A stretch of DNA of 64,000 bases from JAAXVQ01 sp964604705 (lineage in GTDB: Bacteria; Oederibacteriota; JAAXVQ01): contig CAZSAP010000012.1 in NCBI GenBank assembly GCA_964604705.1, forward strand, positions 1-64,000. The letters are read 5' to 3'. Position numbers and translations under genes: made by a program. Of the stretch, positions 60,098 to 64,000 are shown piece by piece. Below the pieces are notes generated by a model. The model worked only from the letters and a program-made list of their open reading frames with translations. It did no database searches and was not told where the DNA came from. Within the stretch, counting starts at the first letter, position 1; the number at the start of each line of letters is the position of its first letter.

Positions 60098-61602
60098 TTG
60101 CCCGTCAGCCTCCTTTTTAAATTCGGAAACCCCATGATGTGTCCTGTGGCCACGGCCGCGGAAACCGAAACCCCCAAAATACCCGGGAGCACCACGCTCT
60201 GCCCGGCCAACATGACATTGTCCAAACGCGTGCGTACGGAAAGTGTGGCCTCACGCAGGCGATTGCAGTCTTTCTTGATCCCGTACGAAGACCCTTCCCA
60301 GGTGTGCGTGTAATCCCGAAACGTAAGCGGTGTGGAGCCTTCGTAGTATTCCACCTGAGACTCTACATCGGGCCAGATAATTTTCAAGCGTTGTATCAAC
60401 GCCTGCGACATGCGCTCCTTGGCCTGCTTGTACGCCTCGGGACGCGTGGCCCGCGTGCTCTCCGCCCAGGGGGCCCACACACTCCAAGGCATGGGACACA
60501 TCAACGTGCACGACTTGGCTTTCCCAGGCGCACCTTCCACAGGTGAAACAAATACCGCCTCAGGATTGTAGGGATCGGCGTCCGGCTTTAAATGATACGC
60601 CGCGGCCGTATCCCATGAATTGTGCAGAAAATAATTCGTGCGCGAGGTGGGCAGCCCTTCGCCCTTGAAAACCACGGAGAGCACAAACGCGGCAATGGTT
60701 TCTTCCAGCCCATTGATGCGCTTGCGGTAGATCGGACGTACGGCTTGGTCTTCCAGCATAAGCAACATTTCCTTGGGATGAATCGTGGAAACAATCCAGT
60801 CCGCGGGCAGCTCTTCCCCCGTGGTTAGGACAACCTTCTCAGCCCGGGTTCCCCCGGAAGAAACAATTTTTGAGACACAGGCGCGCGTGCGCAACTCGCC
60901 CCCGGCCTCCTCCAGACGCTGCACCAACGCCTGACAAAGATTCTGGCTGGGACCGTGCACACGCCAAGCGCTATTGACAAACGAATCCACAATCAACGCG
61001 TGGATGTAGAGGGGGCATTCGTCGGGGGCAATGCCGTAGAGCGCATTGTTCGCACTTAAAACAGCCCGGAGTTTGGGATCCGGAAAACGCTCTTCCAAAT
61101 ACACCGAAAGCGACATCAGCGCTTTGGGATCGGCCATGATTTCTTCGCGCCCAGGCTCAAAGGTCGCGTCCAAGTTGTACATGGGAAAGTGGTCGGCAAT
61201 GCTCCGCCACTCAGCAAAGGTTTCGAGGAGCTTTTCCTTGTCGGCCGGAAAAGCCGTGACCATGTGTTGGATGTAGTCGTCCCAGTTCTGGGGGACTTGA
61301 AACGCGGCGTCGGGAAAGCGGTATTCCTCAAACACGGTCTCATCCATGCGGTCAAATTGGCAGAGCGGGAACAAATCCAACGCATTAAAGTATTTCCAAA
61401 GCACTTGCTGAGGCGCCAGCGAGCCTATGTAGTGAACGCCGGTATCAAACCACTGACCTTTGCGCTTAAAACTGGCGAGCAAGCCGCCGGGAGTAGGCTC
61501 CTTTTCCAACACGGTCACCTGCATGCCTTCCCGAGCCAAAAGCGCACCGGCAAACAATCCGGCCATGCCGGAACCTATCACAACCACCTTAGGAGATCCC
61601 AT
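60094..61602 (-). CDS. CrtI/retinol-saturase-like FAD-dependent oxidoreductase
   Basis: The 502-residue protein has an N-terminal FAD-binding motif VVVIGSGMAGLFAGALLARE (6-25), LEKEPTPGGLLASF, and a C-terminal GQSVVLPGILGVSVSAA nucleotide-binding strand, as in phytoene desaturase and retinol saturase families. It could desaturate or saturate the polyene/lipid chain. No carotenoid genes (crtB, crtE) are nearby. It is translationally coupled to KS-4. Similar proteins occur in the anammox gene sets proposed for ladderane synthesis. Confidence 0.85.
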   Translation of the reverse strand: MGSPKVVVIGSGMAGLFAGALLAREGMQVTVLEKEPTPGGLLASFKRKGQWFDTGVHYIGSLAPQQVLWKYFNALDLFPLCQFDRMDETVFEEYRFPDAAFQVPQNWDDYIQHMVTAFPADKEKLLETFAEWRSIADHFPMYNLDATFEPGREEIMADPKALMSLSVYLEERFPDPKLRAVLSANNALYGIAPDECPLYIHALIVDSFVNSAWRVHGPSQNLCQALVQRLEEAGGELRTRACVSKIVSSGGTRAEKVVLTTGEELPADWIVSTIHPKEMLLMLEDQAVRPIYRKRINGLEETIAAFVLSVVFKGEGLPTSRTNYFLHNSWDTAAAYHLKPDADPYNPEAVFVSPVEGAPGKAKSCTLMCPMPWSVWAPWAESTRATRPEAYKQAKERMSQALIQRLKIIWPDVESQVEYYEGSTPLTFRDYTHTWEGSSYGIKKDCNRLREATLSVRTRLDNVMLAGQSVVLPGILGVSVSAAVATGHIMGFPNLKRRLTGK

Positions 61603-61710
61603 GTTCCTCGCCGTTTTCGTATGGAGTGGCCCCGACGGATGCGGGGGGAAAGCTTTAGATATAAAGGTTTTTCAGGTAAAAAGCAAGGGGGAAATGGGCG
61701 TGCAATCGGG

Positions 61711-62472
61711 TCAGCTAAACGTGCACGTCTCCCCATCGTAGGGGATGTGCAGGCGTACTTCCCACGGCTGTGTCTGGGCATAGGTCGCCAACTCGGCGCG
61801 GTGCAGGCGGCAATGGTTGATCGCCTCCATGTGTACGGCCACGAGTTCGGCCTGCGGTACAGCCCGAGCAAGGGTGTCAATGCCCGCTGCATCCAAGGTG
61901 ATGGCCTTCCCCACATTGAAGCGGGCCGCACCCGCGTACATGATGACCACATTGGGCTGCGCGGCAGTGAGCGCCTTGGCCAAGGCCGGACACCAAACCG
62001 TATCCCCGGTAATGCACAGGACCGGTTCGCGGTGGGCTTGGAGCACAAACCCAGCCGAGTCCCCCATCACCTTCCCCAATAAACCCGAGCCATGTTCGCC
62101 AGGAAACATGCGGACATTGAGCCCCCCGGCAAATTCCTGGCCGCGTTGTGAAACCACACGCAAAGACGCGAAACCTTGAGCCTTTAATGTTTTCACATCC
62201 GCCGGCTGGCAAAAGACGGGCAACGATTTCGGGAGCAGGCGCTGCGCCGCCTGATCCCAATGGTCAAAATGCGTATGCGTCAGCAGCACCGCATCTACGT
62301 CGCCGAGACTCTCGGGCAACACGGGCAAAGGCACCCGTGGGTTGCGTCCATACGACGACCCGAGTGTAAGCGAGGGCAAGCTTCCAGGCGAAGCCAGCAT
62401 GGGGTCCACGAGCAGGCGTTGCCCGCCGTATTCAAGTATCTGGGTGGCATGGCGGATGAGTTTCAGTTTCAT
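61711..62472 (-). CDS. Metallo-beta-lactamase-fold hydrolase (UlaG-like)
   Basis: The protein (about 253 residues) has HTHFDHWD (HxHxDH zinc motif), a GDTVWCP-type Asp and a later His (AVHMEAINH), matching the UlaG/lactonase-like branch of MBL-fold hydrolases. Substrate unknown; an acyl-thioester or lactone is possible. Start uncertain: ATG at 62472 begins the conserved strand; ATG at 62487 and GTG at 62490 are alternatives. It lies between the CrtI-like gene and a nested inverted repeat. Confidence 0.85.
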   Translation of the reverse strand: MKLKLIRHATQILEYGGQRLLVDPMLASPGSLPSLTLGSSYGRNPRVPLPVLPESLGDVDAVLLTHTHFDHWDQAAQRLLPKSLPVFCQPADVKTLKAQGFASLRVVSQRGQEFAGGLNVRMFPGEHGSGLLGKVMGDSAGFVLQAHREPVLCITGDTVWCPALAKALTAAQPNVVIMYAGAARFNVGKAITLDAAGIDTLARAVPQAELVAVHMEAINHCRLHRAELATYAQTQPWEVRLHIPYDGETCTFS

Positions 62473-62514
62473 GGTATCACTATCCATCACGAACTAAGAT
62501 AACCCGCATGTCCG

Positions 62515-62612
62515 GACAACCGGATAAAAAAGCATAGAGGTCCCTCGTCACTGAACGAGGGACCGATCTGAGCGCGGCCCACTGGGCCAAGCGTCTTTTG
62601 AATCCGGTTGTC
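62515..62612. repeat. Nested inverted repeats, probably including a terminator of the acyltransferase gene
   Basis: GACAACCGGAT (62515-62525) is the exact reverse complement of ATCCGGTTGTC (62602-62612). Inside, GGTCCCTCGT (62539-62548) and ACGAGGGACC (62555-62564) form a perfect hairpin; read on the minus strand a T-run follows nine bases later, so this hairpin may terminate transcription of the gene at 62634. It is a small relative in shape of the long inverted repeats elsewhere. Confidence 0.6.
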
Positions 62613-62633
62613 AGGGCAGATCGGTGTCGATCT

Positions 62634-64000
62634 TTATAAATGCCGCAAAATAAACAGGTGGTTCGACTTGCCTATCCCGCATGGCTCCACAGTCTCGATC
62701 TCCAGGCCTGCGGCCGCAAAGCGGGTTTTCCAACCTGCGGCATCGGCAAAGAAAAGCCCGTCCCGCTTTTTGTTGAACCCGATGGAGGTCGAGAAAACTT
62801 CCCCGCGTTCCGTGGCACGGTAAGCCCCTTGAGCCTTCACGGCCTCACGCACAAACATGGTTCCGCCCGGTGCGAGCAACGCCGCGGCCTTTTTCAACAT
62901 GGCCACCTGCACCTCGGGTTGCGAGTAATGCAAAATATCCAAGAGCACCACGGCCTCCCCAGGTTCCCCGTTCCAGTCCAACACATTGGCACAGTGAAAG
63001 GTCAAGTGACGCTGATACCGCTGGGTGGCCTGGGCCACCTCTATTTTGCGCGCATCGTCATCCACGCCGACCACCGGGGATTCGTAGCCGTGAATTGCGG
63101 CCCAATGACTCATGATCCCATACCCGCACCCCAAGTCAATCACCCGTCCCTGGCGCGGAAGTTTCTTACCCACGGTTTCATACACCGGATCCAAGCGAAG
63201 TTTCCAGGCCACGTAGGTTTCCACGGCCGGACCCAGGTACATGTATCGTTCGCGAATTTTTTGTCGGATCAACCAAACCGGGCGCGCCATGGACCACAGA
63301 TTTTCCTTCACGGCTTGAATACGGCGGCGCGTCTCCCGTGCCATTTGCGTGGCCGGATCCTCGCCGGTGAAATCTTGCGGACGCAGCGGTTCCAACTCAG
63401 TTATCACCGAAGCATGCTGGCCGATAAACCAGGTGTTGTCCGCCGTGCACGAGCGCGTGTCGATCAACGCCAAGGGTTGAATGGGCAATCCGGTGTCCAC
63501 GGAAAGTTGAAAGGCCCCCTTGTGAAAGCGCCGCATAATCCCGTCTTTGGAGCGTGAGCCTTCGGGATAAATAATCACCGAGTGCCCCTCGCCCAGGCAG
63601 TCTTGCGACCGCTGCATAACCTCGGCGGTGTTTTCCCCGGTGGCCAGCACAAACCCCGCACCGCGTACCAGCGGACCTAAAATCGGATGGTTCCAAACCC
63701 AGGGTTTGACCACGGCCCGCAGGCCGGGCGAGAGCGAGAGCACCAAGAGAATGTCCACCTGCGCCTCATGATTGGCCACCACAATGCATGGCCGTTTAAA
63801 TCGATTGGGGTCGCACTTGAAATAGATCCTTCGCCCGTACGGAAAATAATGCATGGTGATGTACGAACATATGTGCAAGTACCAATGCGCCGTGGCCTTG
63901 GGCTTGAACCGCCGCACCACCCACAGGCCCGGCATAATAAAAATAAGATAAAAGATCACCGTAAAGGCCAATGCGGAGTAAATTAAAAACCCGCCGAGGA
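62634..64000 (-). CDS. C-terminal part of an MMPL transporter/lysophospholipid acyltransferase/SAM methyltransferase fusion (truncated by window end)
   Basis: The frame is open to the window edge; only a TTG (63971) could start inside, so the gene very likely continues beyond 64000. The visible part begins with a hydrophobic helix (LIYSALAFTVIFYLIFIMPG), then a PlsC acyltransferase (NHEAQVD with H and D in HX4D, coordinates about 63755-63773; PEGSRSKDG), then a Rossmann methyltransferase (VIDLGCGYGIMSHWA, LLDILHYSQPEV). This domain order matches the trifunctional MMPL family transporter/acyltransferase/methyltransferase proteins of APE and flexirubin clusters, so the missing N-terminus is probably an RND-type exporter. 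The acyltransferase end would link the chain to a lipid, the methyltransferase modify it. Confidence 0.85.
   Translation of the reverse strand, partial: LGGFLIYSALAFTVIFYLIFIMPGLWVVRRFKPKATAHWYLHICSYITMHYFPYGRRIYFKCDPNRFKRPCIVVANHEAQVDILLVLSLSPGLRAVVKPWVWNHPILGPLVRGAGFVLATGENTAEVMQRSQDCLGEGHSVIIYPEGSRSKDGIMRRFHKGAFQLSVDTGLPIQPLALIDTRSCTADNTWFIGQHASVITELEPLRPQDFTGEDPATQMARETRRRIQAVKENLWSMARPVWLIRQKIRERYMYLGPAVETYVAWKLRLDPVYETVGKKLPRQGRVIDLGCGYGIMSHWAAIHGYESPVVGVDDDARKIEVAQATQRYQRHLTFHCANVLDWNGEPGEAVVLLDILHYSQPEVQVAMLKKAAALLAPGGTMFVREAVKAQGAYRATERGEVFSTSIGFNKKRDGLFFADAAGWKTRFAAAGLEIETVEPCGIGKSNHLFILRHL

Noticed and set aside
1..64000. CRISPR arrays, rRNA genes, insertion sequences, prophage
   Set aside because: No regularly spaced direct repeats, no rRNA segments and no transposase, integrase or phage genes were found.

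Overview
The window looks like chromosomal DNA from a diderm, probably uncultivated, bacterium with roughly 50-56 % GC. Bacterial housekeeping genes (dprA, aroK, aroC, tyrS, split glyQ/glyS, aspS, ligA, recO, lexA, dinB, ppdK) sit beside outer-membrane features: a PorV-like barrel protein, a secreted fibronectin-type-III protein with a sorting-like C-terminus, and an LpxL-type acyltransferase. The mixture of PorV-like, FlgD-like and aryl-polyene-type genes resembles FCB-group, Elusimicrobia-like or Omnitrophota-like lineages, but I cannot fix the phylum from sequence alone. Most genes are on the minus strand.

Layout. 1-6.7 kb: dprA, an FtsA-related ATPase with a long tail of VNG-type beta repeats, cheC, cheA and a stand-alone Hpt protein. 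6.7-11.3 kb: an RlmI-like methyltransferase, a phosphate acyl/butyryltransferase, aroK, aroC and a GT2 glycosyltransferase, tightly packed. 11.3-14.1 kb: tRNA-Leu(CAA), a MerR-GGDEF fusion and tyrS. 14.3-16.6 kb: a class A penicillin-binding protein. 16.9-31 kb: ppdK, glyS/glyQ, recO, a Yip1 membrane protein, aspS, yjbQ, ligA, a secreted unknown and an orphan Leu/Ile/Val-type binding protein. 31-38 kb: a DUF2378-like protein, an M15 peptidase, a dinB-DUF3795-lexA-glyoxalase group, two unknown genes and a TldD protease.

38.1-64 kb is mainly a lipid/polyketide cluster in two halves. Half one (38.2-46.4 kb) has two ketosynthases, a ketosynthase-like protein without the catalytic Cys, two ACPs, a hot-dog dehydratase, a thioesterase, an LpxL-type acyltransferase and a translationally coupled pair of radical SAM enzymes (B12-type and SPASM-type). 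Half two (55.2-64 kb) has two more ketosynthases, a FabG reductase, a C45 Ntn-hydrolase with a TPR tail, a CrtI-like FAD oxidoreductase, an MBL-fold enzyme and the C-terminal part of what is probably an MMPL transporter/acyltransferase/methyltransferase fusion. Between them lie a hybrid histidine kinase, a ParA-like ATPase, the PorV-like protein and the FN3 protein. The core resembles aryl polyene/flexirubin clusters. The radical SAM pair, MBL enzyme and CrtI-like enzyme are extra and recall gene sets proposed for ladderane lipids in anammox bacteria, so the product may be a modified polyene or unusual acyl lipid.

A second notable layer is a set of long inverted repeats with loops of about 100-135 nt: 55-bp arms at 1-215 (touching dprA, possibly a fold-back assembly artefact), 36-bp arms at 23261-23437 beside recO, and 36-bp arms at 42434-42639 inside the biosynthetic cluster. 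A smaller nested example lies at 62515-62612 and a REPIN-like double hairpin at 38067-38142.
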